The notes beneath the pieces are model-generated. The model did no database searches, was not told the origin of the DNA, and saw nothing but the letters and a program-made list of their open reading frames with translations. Below, in pieces: positions 1 to 15,200 of a DNA stretch of 64,000 nt. The number at the start of each line of letters is the position of its first letter. Within the stretch, counting starts at the first letter, position 1. The position numbers were made by a program, and so were the translations under genes. The stretch comes from Membranipora membranacea (Eukaryota > Bryozoa > Gymnolaemata > Cheilostomatida > Membraniporidae). The stretch lies in NCBI GenBank assembly GCA_914767715.1, contig OU612065.1, forward strand, positions 18,600,001 through 18,664,000, read 5' to 3'.

Positions 1-245
1 GTAGAACCAAAAAGCATAACCTATTTTTAACTTATAAAACCTAAGATTAGGTTCCTAATCCCGGAAATCTTCGATATAAATAAATGTTGAATGGTAACTC
101 CATGATTTGTAGATTGATCCCATTTCCAACATTTCCCTGCAACCATAGATTTACTATAACTACAAACCTCACGCTTGCACTATATGATTATTTAAACCTG
201 TAGTGATATATTCGTCTTTGCTAAAATATTGAATCTGTTTTGCAG

Positions 246-3200
246 ATACAGACAGAAAGACATGCGGAGGAGTAAGAGCGAAGTTAGGCCCAGTGATCTC
301 AAAATGGCTGAAGATGAGTTCAACAAAAAGAATGAAACTGGCAAAGACGGCCAGGTAAAAAATCTCCCAAAAAAAAACTCTATTCATGGAGGGGTTTGAC
401 TCTTTTATTAGCAAGATACCCGCATGCCATGAATGAATCACACATATGAACTGAAGGTTTTAACCAACCTAAACTGCAGCATTTGACAAGAAACGTTGAA
501 ACCTTCAAAGTGAAATATGGGCTGAGTCTCGAGTTATACTTGGCACATCACTGATGAGAACAAAACTGCTGGGGGTCCCTTCTGCTGGTAGCTTGAATAC
601 TAACCAAGGATTTTAATCGGGTGTTGTTTTTGAGCACCTGCTAAATACTTGTAAACCTCTGCCAAATCTAGGCTAAGCTTTGCAGTGGCCCTCGGGTGCC
701 GCAGCCGCATGAACAAGAGAGGGTGTCAGTCACCTCTCAAAGGCTTTTTGAGAACAGATGTTGTGTAAGAAGCAAAGGATTGCGTATGTCAGTTACATGG
801 ATATATCAGCTGGTCTGAGCTACACTAGTTATAAATGAATGTGTGTGTGTAAAGTTTTGAGAGCGGATTTTGATCTGGTTTGAGTGTTTAGAATGAGCTT
901 TGGGCTTAGCCCATTGAGCTGGACATGAGTGATGTAGTGTTGTGAAATTAACTTGAGTATACTCTGTATTTATTGCAAGGTTTCACCCAATATCAACGAT
1001 TGTATTCCTCTATGCTGTAATCAGCAGCAGCCTTAGTAAATTTGGTTTGATTTAGTGATATTGTAAGATTTCGCACTTTATTGATCCATTTATGCTTTAG
1101 TGGCCAAATATGTATCTGATCAAATATCTTGAGCAAACCTCAAGTGCTGTATGCCATGATATTTTGGCAGTGTGTTCTCAGAGTCGCAGCAGTCCTTTCT
1201 CAGATTACATTTTATTACCTTAGGTCACCATATCCCAAATATCCTTGTATGGACTGCAATCTAGCCAAAAGTGTCGGGTACATTATTCTGCAAACTGAGT
1301 ACACTTTTACGTACACTTTACACCCACCATCCTTGTTTTTTTACAAACCTAGTCAAAGCTCACCTGTACCCCAACTGTCATTTATACTATTTCAGGTGTC
1401 TAGATATTAGATTCCTAACTATGGCAGCTGTGATGTGCCAACTCTTTGATTACCCTTGGTCTATTGACTGAGACTAACCATGCAGAAAATTGAAAGTTTT
1501 TAATAGCCCTGCATAATAACAAAGCTGACAATAGCCATTATCCTAATTGTTGCAGCGAATTGAGACTGAGCAAAAACAAAGCAGGCTTTTTATGTTTTGT
1601 ATGCCTCGATTCAAAGGGCACTCTGGGAGTAAAGAACGTATGTAAATGACACCATTGATAAAAGCTTGATCGCTGCTCTGATGTCATTGATAAAAAAGCC
1701 GCTTGTTATTAATACAAGTGTGAAGTGTGTGGAGTGTTTTTTACAGCAGATGTTTCAAGCTAAAAGTGTTGATAGTTCATCATCAGTAAAATACTGGCGG
1801 ATTTCAGGAGTTCTGAAATTGTGAACAATATGATAGCTTTCATGGGTAGGCTATAAATAAAGTGTATTAATGGGCCTTGCCTTGCAGACAAAGACTGCAA
1901 AGAACATGAACAAACAAAATGACACACAATTGCAGGTTTTGAGTCCATCCATCATGCCAATTTCTTAACTTTAATTTCTTCTCCCTGCAGGCAAAGAAGG
2001 ACAAAGTAGACGGACCCGTTAGACGGGCAGGTGAGCCAGAGACATTCTCCAGTGTACGATCTATGAAACATCGGAAAGCCGCTAAAAGTCAAGCTCAACC
2101 GCCGACGACTCCGACAGCTACAGAGCCTAAGGCTACTGAGTCTGCTGCTGCAAAGACTCCCGATCAAACGGTCGCAGGTTGGTTCATCCAGATGACTTCT
2201 GTTGACAATGCAGGATTTTGCAACTTTACTTATTTTCCCTGAAAATCGGGTCAGCATTTGAGTTGGTTGTTGTCTTTCATCGGATACGACTCCCAATGTC
2301 GTCTTTTATGTCCCTCTAAATAGGCTTTTGGGTAAGACTAAATTATGGGTAGGACTATATTCTAGGTAAAACACAAAATGGTAATGTTATTTTAGTTTAT
2401 CAATTAAATGTGGTAGCGAAGATACTTCTACTATCTAATTGAATCTCTCAATCAACTACATAACTCAGAAATAGTTCAATCCGGGGTAATAACACCATCA
2501 GACCCGCTATCAAGGTTATCTCCTGGCTCTGTAGCCAAAAAACCAGGGGCTACATCTGTTGCATGTATATATTATATCAGGCCTGTTTCCAAGCTGCCGC
2601 CAAGCTTGGTCACGGTGGCGGCATTCCGAATATATAAATACACTAACTCAGACAGATAATATTTATTGATAAAAAGTATTAGCTTTTTTTAATCCCACTA
2701 TCTGATCAAAGCCCTAGTTACAGTGTGTAGATTTATTATTAGATAAGAGCTAAGCTATTAGATAACACATATGCAGTCTGTACTCACAGTTTGCCCTGTT
2801 ATATATATGATAGCATGCTGAGTTTGTTTTTGACACTGCGGTGTCGGTGGCATTGCCAAAATCATCCAGACAATTTCATAATGTTTGCTTGACAAAACAC
2901 ACCTGGATAAAGTGTGGATATAAAATAGATCTGACCCCAGTTTGGTGTGATTGGACATATATTGATCGAGTGCTGCCTTTTATTTGCAAACTCTATAGAT
3001 CATATCTAGGGATACTATTTGTCCGGCACACTGGACTGTGTATCTGACCCATAGAGTTATTATATTATATATAACTCTATGATCTGACCAATTAGGCCTG
3101 TTATAAATTTAGTTGCTTGTCAGGCAGTGCAAACTTGTTAGGGTTTTGTCTGGTGTAATGATGTAATGTTATGTTACTTATGCTACATCCAATTAACTTA

Positions 3201-6200
3201 TCCGTGTAAGCAGGGTTTGAGCTTACAGCTGTTGTAGGTACGCTCTCCTTTTAGTTAGATCTTTTGACGAACCCAAGTCAATAATATTGTTTGAGTGATG
3301 GGAGCATCAAAATTCATGATTCATATCTCGTATACATGTTTGTATACACAGCCCATAACAGCAGCTGCTGAAAGCCTCTGGCTAGTATTTTAGGCTGCTT
3401 GTCCAGGGATGGGAGTTATGATGTGATGCAGACTTGAGTTTTACAACACTGTTGAGACTGACATCATGGCATTTTACCCCTACGAGTGGTTCAGACTGCC
3501 AAGTGGGTCTAGGGCGACTTGAATGTTCAGCCACTTGTGCCCTTTACTGTCCCTTTATAGGGTACTTTGTTGCATTAGCTTATGACTAATTATGCTGTTT
3601 ATTGCAGCCCTTGTGCAGTACGATGGGATATTTGCCCAACCACTCGTTTCGGAGGGTCTACCATTCAGTGCTCCATCACGGATTTGAAGTAGTTTATCAA
3701 AAATTCTAAATGACATAAAAGCGAGATTAAAGTGAAAATGGTTAATTTTAATTTCTATCAATCTGATTTATGTACATTTAATTTATAATTTGTCAATGTA
3801 TATTTCAATTTTGTTTACTTTCAATTGAATTTCTCAATTGAAGGTGTCACCATAAATCAGGCCCTGGGAGTGAATCGAAGGTTATCAATACCAAACCTGA
3901 CAGGCAGCTCAAAGATAGGAGAACACAAGGGATTGAGCAGAACTGCGTCAGCCGCCGGAAAAACTACGTCTGGTGCAGTAGGGGGCGGTGTCTCAGCATT
4001 TGTGTACCCCCCTCCCTCAACACCATCTACCTCAAACTCAGCTAATCTTCCTGATGCCAATGAGACTGATGAACACAAGGTATGTCGATGCAGTGTGTAT
4101 GACTACCTGTGACGGCTGGTACAGTGGCATGTCAGCGCAGGTGCCTGCTATGTTACTTTCACTCACTCCCCTCCCCCGGCGTTGTGCTATCACATGGGTT
4201 GAGATACTACAAACATAGTTAATAATAATACTGGTACTGCTGTCACTCAGCCAGTCAAGCAGACATTAACCCAGGGTGGTGTCGACTCTTCAATCCGTGG
4301 CACCGACAGTCAGGTGCTCTCTGTCTGTCCGTCCATCATCTGTGAGTGATTATTCATTCATGATAATTTGATTGTTTTCTTGTATAATAATTGTGTAAAT
4401 GAGAGAAAGCGAAATGTTTAAGATACATTAGTAATTAGCAGGTAATAATCCCTCTCAGCCAAAGTCAAACCATACCTTCCTGTCTAGATAACATAAGAGA
4501 TCCCAAGGCTCTTCTAATAATATAAATCATATTTGAAGAATGTGCGTTGTGCAATTCATCCTGTCTTTGAAGTTGGAATCCTGCTCCCCAAGGCCAGGCA
4601 TGCGCTCTCTAGTTTATTTCGTTAAGCAATATCAAAGATTATAAATACTGGCAATATTATGCCACCTTGAACTCTCGTAGCAAGTCCCTGTGTCTACTGC
4701 GGCACTTTCTAGCCTAAATTGAGTAGAATACACCAGCCTCTGTTGTTGTAGTAGATTGCCAAATCCTAAGCCCGGCTTATCAGCTTTCACAAATTGGATT
4801 TTTTTTCTCATCAATGAACACAACATTTTATCAATGAGTTGTAACAAGCTTTGGTGTTTTTGATCTAAATGTGACCTGTAATGTAAATTTCCTGTGATAC
4901 GATGATAGGGTATCCATCCGAGCATTGTATAACGCCTCATCAGTATACTACTGATATCGATACGAGAGACCACGACGTGTAAATTCATCGCAATTGGTTA
5001 CTTTGTATCACTGGGTGGAGTAGTCGGTACGCTATATTAAATATCGACTGCTGATAACAAACACAGTGAGAAACACAAATAGCCTGTAATATGTATTTAC
5101 ATGTGGTCATCTCCTATCTCTTACACACTTGTGGGCAGAAGCATCTCTTGTTATCTATTCTACATGTCCGTATCTTATAAGAAATTAAGGGCAAACCTCT
5201 AGAACAGGTCTTATATGGTTTTTATGTAAGTTTTGAAGTGAGAATCCCTGTATATGGCTGTGCACTGGGTGTCTAATGTGTGACACTCTTCACAGTGCAT
5301 TATCTCTCCTCTACTCCTTAGAGTGTATGAAGTTAGATGACTTCTTGGTGGGACAACAAGACCTGCCACTTATTTCGCTGTAAAATTCATGTTTGGCGCC
5401 AATTTGTTGAGCGCTGTGATAAAAGAATGAATTTTTTGGGGCGGGGAGGAAGGCGTCTTGGTTGTGTCCCCATCCCAATAGTGCAGACATGAATCAAAAC
5501 ATTATTTTGACTCCTGTGATCACAGATGAAGCCTGCTAAGTGAACAGTGAAGAATACTGATTAGTTGTATTTATTAGGAGTCTGAGTTGATAGCATTGAG
5601 AGCGATGAACTTCAGTGATCTGACTGAATATAATAAATGATACTGTGGAGTGTGCTCTCCACGCCACTCATCTAGGCTGATAATCTTAGAGGTCTTTGGC
5701 TCACTTATTGACACATGTTAACTACATAAGCCTCTGTGCATCAAGTATTTACATCAGCTTGCAGCTATGGAAGCTTTGCTATGCCACTTTGCCTGAATTT
5801 TGCTTGTCATCACTGTTAGGTCCAGCTTATACCGACATAGCTTATAGAGAAACTAATTAGGTGTGTGGCAGGGGGGGGGGTGCAGTGGGTGGGCATAGGC
5901 GAGGGGCGTAACACAGCAAAACCCACTAACAGATGGATGAAATATCTGTCTGGATCTTAGATTAGAGACCAGTGACGTCTATTGGAGGCATTATCTAAAC
6001 ATTTCTTATTCATAATTTTCAGCTTGCCAAGAACGAGCATGCCAGAATGTCGCTGGAGAAGTCGCCGATAGTACGTAAAGGTTGGTTACTGGTGAGACAG
6101 GATGCTCAGTCTAACGTATGGAGTAAGCACTGGTTTGTCTTATGCGGTACCTCGCTGTCTTATTATAAGGATGCTAAAGCAGAGGAAACAAACACATTGG

Positions 6201-9200
6201 ACGGAGTTATCGATGTTGCCAGTGCCTATGAGGTATCCTCTATCAAAGCGGAGAGGAACCATGGCTTTAGAATCAAGGTACTGTAGGCTAGAGAAGATGA
6301 TTTGATGATATTAGAAATATTATCATCAAATGGTCTTTGGTACATTGGATGATGAAACTTTACTAAGCTGTACAGTTTTCTGAGCCAGTACACTCTTGAG
6401 ATGTGTCATAAGATGAAACACTGCCACTCAAATCAGGCAAAACCACCACAGAAATGGTTAGAGCCAATTTAAAAATGGAAACCTACAAGCACCACCAAGT
6501 CCCTAACTAACTTGGACACCAGTAAAAGTATTAAAAGAAAAAGTTCTGCGTCAGGTTGAACAGAACAGCTAGTTATTATCCCAGAGTGAGGATATATAGT
6601 GTGGAACAACGCCACCAATAGATCTTGACTTTGGTTCTTGCTCTCCAATCCCCATGCTCGTATATGATAGACACAAGTGTATTATTATCCCATCTGTTAC
6701 ATGGCGGTGTTTGTGTTGTCTGTAGGCCAACGCAACTACCACACCTTTTATTTGGCATCAGAATAATTCAAAATAGATGTTGTTGGGCTGCTTTCATGTT
6801 GTCCTGGATTATGTTAATGAAAATATTTCCCTACTAGTTGAGCAATCCAACTCAGCAAAGACAGGATGCCTATCCTAACAGTTATTCGTTTTACCTCTTT
6901 GCTATGCCAGAAATTGGCAATGAGTTGAATCACTTTCAGTTGGCACTGTGGTGTATTGTCATTTTGTTTACTTTCATGTCACAATCAAAACAACAGACAC
7001 TCAAACCTGGACATGGTTTGGTGCTGCCAAAATTATTTCATAGTGACTTATTGCCACTGTGTTAAAAGCTGCTATATCATTGAGTTCATGAATTCAATAG
7101 CTGGTGGTGTGCATGTGCTCCACTTCTAGCCAGTTTTGATTGAAAGGACAGAGTTTGAGGTGATGTTTGATGATGAAAATAGCTCAAATATAACCAAATT
7201 TGAATATTTTCTCATTTTCCCATCTTTACCCATCATATACGTGAGCAAATCCTACAAGATGCTGTGGTTTTATTACTGTAGACAAAAGAAGGGGAGTATA
7301 CCCTCTCAGCTATGACCTCCGGTATCAGGCGTAACTGGATCGAGGCTGTCGAGGGTATAATAGCTGAGATCAGGAGAGCTAGAGAAAAATCAGCCAAACA
7401 GGATATGGGTTTTGTTTTCGAATCTCCGATAAGAAGTCCTCGTACACCGAGTATCACAGCTGCTCCGGTAACCACTACCCTGGCTCCTGTGGTACCAGAT
7501 TCATCCTCACGAGTCAACAACGCTCTTAGGTAAGTAGTAGCACTGTGAGCTTAATTTAGGTCTTTTAGGCCCACAATGCAACATAATTATTTGACAGAGT
7601 TAAGTTACAAGCACCATCCATTGCGATTGATTGCTTGATACACATGCAGTCATCTAGCCTTCTTGTAACACATGATTGTGTGAAAATAGTCACTGCCATA
7701 GAAGTATCATATTTTACATGTGGAGCAAAATTTTAATCATGGGTTTGTCTATAAATATTATGAATTTGATGTTATCGATGTTAACAAAAATGAAAAATGA
7801 CACGTTTATCGTCGAGTGGGCAGCCGGATTAGATTGTCGGTCGGTTAGTCAGTTCAAATTCTTGTGTCTGTCTGTTCCGCCCACATGGCCAGCTGCTACA
7901 TGTGCCTCTGTGTAGTTTGTATACTTAGCTCATCAGTTTTTTATGCATGAGCCAAAAAATAGAAAGACTGTCCTTTTCATGTATACTTCTTTGCTAAAAC
8001 TTTCCATTCATTCCGCTTACGCATAGGGCCTGAGAAAGTTCATTTTTGTCAATGAGTGTCGCCATTGAAATGAAGTTTCATTGTTATTGTTCAAAATATT
8101 GGGCAAGATTGTTAATACATGTTCAATTCATGACTGTGTTCATATCGAGTTGATCTGCTCGCTCATGAAAAGAGTCACTTTGTATTTTTGCAACTCGCTA
8201 GCAGATTGGATTTATTTTGCCTGCGACACTCCAATAATAACTTACTGCCCGGGTCAGATTTCCACACAGGTTCTCTTCTATGTGCATTTGGTCACTAGGC
8301 TAGGCTTTTATTTCTTAGCTTTGCTCATAAATTGTATGCGAACCAGTATTCGAAATATCCTTTGCCTGATTGGGACTTAGACAATCAGGCAAGCAACAGC
8401 AAGAAACAGGCCCTCTAAAGTGGGAATTATGTTCCCAGAGATGCATTTATTGCTAACTTAAAAACTTTGAAGAGTTCAGTCTAACTGTCCTAAAATGCAA
8501 GTAAAATCTATGACCTAAAGTCTTCTTCTGATCAAACATCGAGGTCATGTTAACATTTTTTGACTGTTTAGATCTAAGCATGGCGGCTCATCCAAACACC
8601 AGCTGAGCAGGAGGAGGTATTCTTTTTTATGTATGCTTCACTTTTGAGCGCTTTCTGTTCAAATTCATCGCTCTCAATATACGTACAACTACTCATTATA
8701 TAAACATACATAAATTCTGGGCGCTTAGCTTATTTCATTATGCTTTCACTGTGGACTACTTTAAAAGGAGTGGTGTTTTGGATTAATCTTTTTCTTTCCT
8801 CCTGTTGTCCGCACAGAAGCACATGTCGTCATGACCTTGACCCTTGACCTTGATCTGATATGTGATTCCTCTTCCTAGTAAATGTTGCAGCGAGTGAATA
8901 TTGTTTGTGAATGTGTTAGGATTTCCAGAATATCATGGCATCATTTTGCTGACTGTGCTAAGTTTGCTGGTGCTTTTAACAGCGTTTATAGCTTGCTGAA
9001 TTATACACAACCATTCCTTATGACAGCCATGTTGTCTGCTGCTGACAACGGCAGCCTTAGCAGACCATGTGGCTGTTGTAGATGGGTGGCAACGGCTAAA
9101 CAATGTACAGTCCGGCTGTGCTGATATGTACTTTGTCTTCAACTAATTCGCAATCACAGAACCGCAGAACATCGCAATATAAAATAAGTTTACTGAAATA

Positions 9201-12200
9201 TTGGTGATGGATTTTTTTCTGGCTTAGGGGAGTTTCTGTTTATCTCAAAATACTAACCACTTTTGTTCCTCGCCTTATAAAGGGAAATGGCAGAGCGGCG
9301 GAGAGAGACAGGTGATGACCGACCTCTAGCTGAACTCTATGATGTTGTACCAGGTGCGGCAGCTAATCCAACAACAACAGCAACAACAACAACAGATAGA
9401 AAGGATTCAGCTTGCAGTGATACAGAACGAGAGGTGATATACCCATGCCATGCCATAAAATCATATTCCAAGGCTTTTCTTTTGGTAGTTGCCCTCTCCC
9501 AATCATTCACTCTTTCTTGCTTGCATTATTAATCAATGAATCTCTAAGAAATTCAACAACTTAAAATGCCATCCACATAAAATCTCATCCTGACTGACAT
9601 TCCTGCGTGTACTTGTATTGAACAACTTGGGTGGTTCCCCTGGTTTCCTAGTAGGGTCTCGAGTTCCAGGTATCATGCTAATAGGCAGAACCGGAGTTTA
9701 GGTACTAGGAAGGAGGTAGGGCTGGTTTGATGGCTGTCAAATTTAGAACCAAGCCCATGTAATTATTATTTCATTTCAAATAGTATATGTAATTACCATA
9801 CTTAATTGTGTTGTAACTTACACCAAAATTGATTATACATACATGAACACTTCCTTTGTTCTAATTTTAACAAACTTTAAAATTTATGACAGCAACCAAT
9901 CCAGGAATCACCTGCCAATATGCAAGTACAAATTGCTACATGAGAGCGACCTGCTTTGATCATAATGAAGAGTTGTCAAAAAAATATTTGATCAATCACG
10001 CTCAGTGATAGATCTCTTGGATTTCTGGTCATTTCCATGAACTAATAACATAGCGATGATTAATGAGTTCTGTCCTGTTCCTTCTTTTATCATGCTAAAA
10101 AGTAGTGATAAGTTTTGCAGTCTTCCTGTTTTCAATCTGACTGTGGTATGTTTGATGCTCACTCAGTTAAAAACATGCTATAAAGTCAGTAGTTGGCAAT
10201 TTTTAAACATGTTTATAATTATTGTTGTATCATTTCCAGGTTTCATCCCTTACATCAAAGCAAGATACGAGCCAGCCGGGAGCTGGGTTGCCTCCACTCA
10301 AGCAGCCTTCAACAGATGTGTCTCCAGCACCAAAGTCACCGTCAGCTTTTGTATCTCCGAGTCAGAGGATCAAGGAAAAGAGCAGATCTAAAACACCACC
10401 TCGTACCAGATCCCCCCCTCCTCCTAGTCCCACCATCCCTGCTACTAGTGCAGCAGTGTAAGTCTAACATTATATCCATAAATACCTAGGCCTATAATAA
10501 TCTCTAAAAGTACCACATATAAGCAAATGGAAAGCGTTAAAGAAAAACTGCTTAGGAAGGGTATGGCATTGACGGACACAGTTTCTGCTGCAACTTTCAA
10601 TTTGTGCGGCCAGCCTCACATGTTGTGCTATGCTATGAATTCCAGCATCACAAAGAGGTTGAGGATCAAAGCTCCTATACCAGACAGGATGACTTGTTAA
10701 TAGTTTTGCTTTTTTTGTATTGTAGCCCTGTAGTTCCTATCAGCTCTAAACCATCTACACCTGTAGACAGAATGCTACTGCTGCCAACTGGAAACAGTAG
10801 TGATGAAAATGATGAAAGCCTTAATGCAAAACTCCTCGAGTCTCAAAAACAGGTACATTTAGTTTACTCAATGGTAGTTGATTTTTGGTGAGCTTTCGCA
10901 TTTTCTAAAACGCCCCGGTATAGTAGAACATACAACTAATCATGTAGTTTTTCATGGCAACACTAAGTTTTTCTTTTGCTCTTATACTAAAAGTTGGAGT
11001 TGCTCTCCCTTTTCTTTGCGTCTATCGGATGTTGCATGATTGATGTCCAACACAATTGTAGATGATCGTTTTCGATGTTGTTTCCTTATTTCAAGACAAA
11101 TTCTGTTATTGATATACTACTAGTCGGCACAATCTCACTTTATTTCTATGTTGTACCACGCTAGGTGCAGCACCTACAACAACAAGTTCAGGATGTTAAC
11201 AGTATGATTAGAAAGCAGAGAGTAGAAATAGAGAGCTTACAAACTAAACTAGATTTAACCACTTCTCAGCTACATGACATGGAGACTGCTCTCACTCACT
11301 CAGCCCAAAATCTCAATAAGGTACCCGACCAACTCATCATCATCATCATCAGCATCATCACGCTGAGTGTGTGATGAGCTTTGAAGTGATACTATATACC
11401 AAAGTCCTGTGTTTGGACTTTGGACCAAGGCAATGTGGAGATCCACAAATACATCTAAATTTTTCCTCAACATTGATCATGCATGGATTGCCTGAATGTC
11501 TGCACGGTTTTGTTACCTATATTGAATGAATTGCTTTGGCTGTTGTCTTAGAAAGAAGCTGACTGCAGACGCAATATTGGTAGCTTCAAAGGCAATAGGT
11601 TTTATCTATAAGAGCACTGGTCATAACTGAAAATCTCTGATATGTTTTTTAGGAGAGGAAAAATGTGAGCCGTCTGACAGAAGCTTTGGAGAATGCTAAG
11701 AGAGGACAGGGTAATACTGGTGTTGATCAATCAGACAAATCAGCTCGATTAGAGAGACAGCTGCAGGACGCTACTCATAAAATAGCTGCCCAGGAGGTCA
11801 AGGTAAGCTTGTGTACACCAAAATATATATATATATTGCTCAGTTCTCCTGTACTTACGGGTAGAGTAAGACCAAAACACCATTGTTTTCAAGAGTTATC
11901 TTCTCAATGTTTAAAGCAGACAACTCACGTCATATGGAAAATTTCATTATTAACTTTTCCTTTAACACTCATTTACAAGTTTAATTTGGACTCTCCGCAC
12001 ACATTATGTTTTACGCGTGCTTTTTATTGTAAGACTACCTAAACTGAATTGTCATTGCTTTTCTATGCACCTTTAGATGGCAATGGTGTCTGGTTTAGAG
12101 GAGCAGTTACAGATACGCACCTCAAAGTTGGCTACCCTGGAGAAGGTACTCGGTAATACTCGCCGACATCTTCAGGACGCTGTAGAGAACGTCAGAGAGA

Positions 12201-15200
12201 CAGAGCAGACATATCAGACAAAGATTGAGGAGATAGAGCAGGAGAACGAAGAGGAAAGAGCCGAACTACAGGATAAAATCATGGAGGTACTAGTGACCTA
12301 CAAATAGGAATAACTACTGCATCAAAATTCTTGTATGGAATCCAATTTCTTGCAATACTTGAACGAAATGTAGCAAATGCAACAAAAATTAATTGTAATA
12401 AATATCGTGTTTGTTTAGTTGTGTATGTTTCTTTTGTGTTTTCTGTGGTTATCAGCTAACCTGCTATATGGATAATCGCCCAATCCGTGTATAACAAAAT
12501 ATGAAAAGATCTTTTCAATTTTACGCTCTGCTGTATCATGATGTTTAAAGTTTTAATTTCATTTAATATTTTTTAAATTAGCTTGAGGAGAAGCTGGACA
12601 AGTTTGTGACAGAGTCAAACAACTCAGTGAACACAGAACTCAGCGGTCAGCTGATGAAAGAGAAAAAGCAATCGATGCAGCGGCTTGAGGAACTCGTCAA
12701 GGAGCAGAAGGGCAAAATAGACCAGCTAACTGAGGAGAACAACTTATCCAGACAACAGATAGATGAACTTCAGGTACATACTTGATTACATACGCTGCCG
12801 CAACTGCGAAATGTTACGTCTGACTGTGCCCTGTAGGTCACTGTGAATAACTCTCAGTATTGTGTAGGCAGTGGCTATTGAACGATAAAGCCGAGGCTCT
12901 TGACATTTGAACAGCAGATTTCTATTTACTTTGTTAATTACAGTAGTTAAGTTTTAATTTTATGAGATTTATTTTAAATTACCACATGTAGATTGAGTCA
13001 ATGCATGTTTATTTTTCGTTTGTTCTTGACAACAAACAATCCTAGTCAAGTTTTAGCTGTTGTAAGTTATTTTGTGTACGGTTCGTTTTATAAACCGATG
13101 ATATTGTCTTACAGTGCTACAAAGATCGAGCACAAGTGATTCAAAATCAGCTAGACAGCTCTCAGCTAGAGTATGGTACTATGAGAAATACGATCCAGAC
13201 ATTGGAAAGTTCACTAGAGAGTCTAAGAAACGACCTACGGAGTAAAGATGATGAGCTGATCACTAAATGTCAGGAAAACAGCAGCCTACTGGCCACCATC
13301 GACGAGCTGCAGAATAAATGTCGGCTAGCCCAGGTCTGTGTCTAGCCTTATCACCAATGTTTGCAGACAGACAGACAGACAGAATAACACAAAGGAAACT
13401 TGTATGATTACATCAGATCTTACATCCAGTCCTTTCTGTCTGCTTATTCATCTGTCCCTCATAGTTTTCATTCTTTCCCCCACAATATCCCACATGTATC
13501 CCATATTTATCCCACACTCTGCCCACCTGTTTCCTGATTATGTTGCACACTCTTCTATTATCAATCCTATATGTTTATTTTAGGAGGGACAATCGATTGT
13601 TAGTGATAAGTCTGGTGTTGATTACGAACAAGAGAGAGAAATACTCAGAGAGGAACTCGAATCTGTAACAGCCGAGCTCAACTCTGCACTGATCTCTAGC
13701 CATAGTGAGATAGAGAAGATCAGACAAGCTCATGCTGAACAAACTAGAGATCTCAGTGACAGCCGTGCCCAGGTAATGATCACTGTCTCTCTCCACTAAA
13801 GCCTCGTGATTACAATGATTGTAATTGGTACAATCTAGCTTATTTCACAAAGCATTTCCAAGAATTTAGATAACATCATTTTTTTACTACGAGGAAAAAT
13901 CCCAGCTGAAATCTAACTGTCATACTCAGTTTGTAGGAAATTTGTTGCGTTTTCTTTGAACACCTTTTCCTATGAAAACTATGTCATCAAATTCAAAATA
14001 CCATTTATTATCATTCATCCAATGTTAATCCATTATCAATTAGGATATTTTTGAGAACAAATACTAATCCTATCAGTAAATTGCCAGCTTCTGTTCATTA
14101 TACTGATAATGCCTTCAGCAGCTGATTAATAATATTATTCTGTTTGACCTTCAGGTTCAATCGCTAACAGATAGGTGCTCTAAGCTAGAGTCAGAGCTGA
14201 GAAAAGAAAAGATGAAGTCTATGATGACTCCTCCCCCTCCAGCCGCCCCTGCTACGTCTAGTGGCAGCCAAGGTATGATGAAATCAACCCTTGTAATGTG
14301 ATGCTATATGAGGCATTCTGACCAAATACTGTGTATAGACCGGACCTGTGTATAATATGGATATATGTGATGTTTTAGTAGAATATGTTAAAGCTTGTTA
14401 CAGTTAATAAAAGACTGTAAAAGATTATTGAGTATTTGAACGCTACATTTTTATATATAGTATCATACATCAAAACTGTATATGCGTATATACAGTATCC
14501 AGTATATTTGTATCAGTATTTTTGAATATTTGTACCATATATAGTAAGTTTGAAAAAAAATTGTTCATGACATTATAGGTGGAGGAGGTTTCACATTGGC
14601 TCAAGTAATAGAGTTTATCGGAGTAGTAGCCAGATCATGTGAGAGAATGTCCGAGTCTGCAGTTGCTATGCTAGCGGGAGAAATGATTGAAACCGACATT
14701 AAAGCTGCTATCAACTTTAACCAAGAACAACGAACAGCTATAGGAGCAAAAACAGTTGACCAGCTCGTTAAAAAGTTTGCTGGGCTTCGCCAAAGACTAA
14801 ACTGGGTAGTTAAAAATAATGTGTCCAAAAAGATGTTTGATCGGCTGCAAGCTGAAGCTGAAGGACTCAAATTAGAATTATCTCAGGTACCTTCGCAGAG
14901 TGCTGACACCACAGATTCTAGTCTGGGTAGAGGTGACAATAAACTCGCACTCAATAACAATAACTCAGACTATTTATCAGCCCTATTAGATAGATGTAGA
15001 GCTGAGATATTGTGCATATCTACAGATGTCACTAGACTGGACATATCTCATGTGGAGACAAAGCTGCAAAACCTCAACACCACACTACAGCAGCTGGACA
15101 AACAGAAATCCGTGGATCATTTTAGTTCAGATATGGCTTTAGTAAGCTATTGTAATAAATTAGCTGTTCAAGCAGCCGCCATGTTTGAAATGGCACGCAC

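Noticed and set aside
4632-4988. 118-codon minus-strand open frame in an MPRIP-like gene intron
   Set aside because: No splice continuity, no family similarity and lies wholly inside an intron; best explained as chance.
13338-13583. 81-codon open frame after an MPRIP-like exon
   Set aside because: Lies in the intron between exons 13115-13333 and 13584-13772; both exons join cleanly in phase 0.
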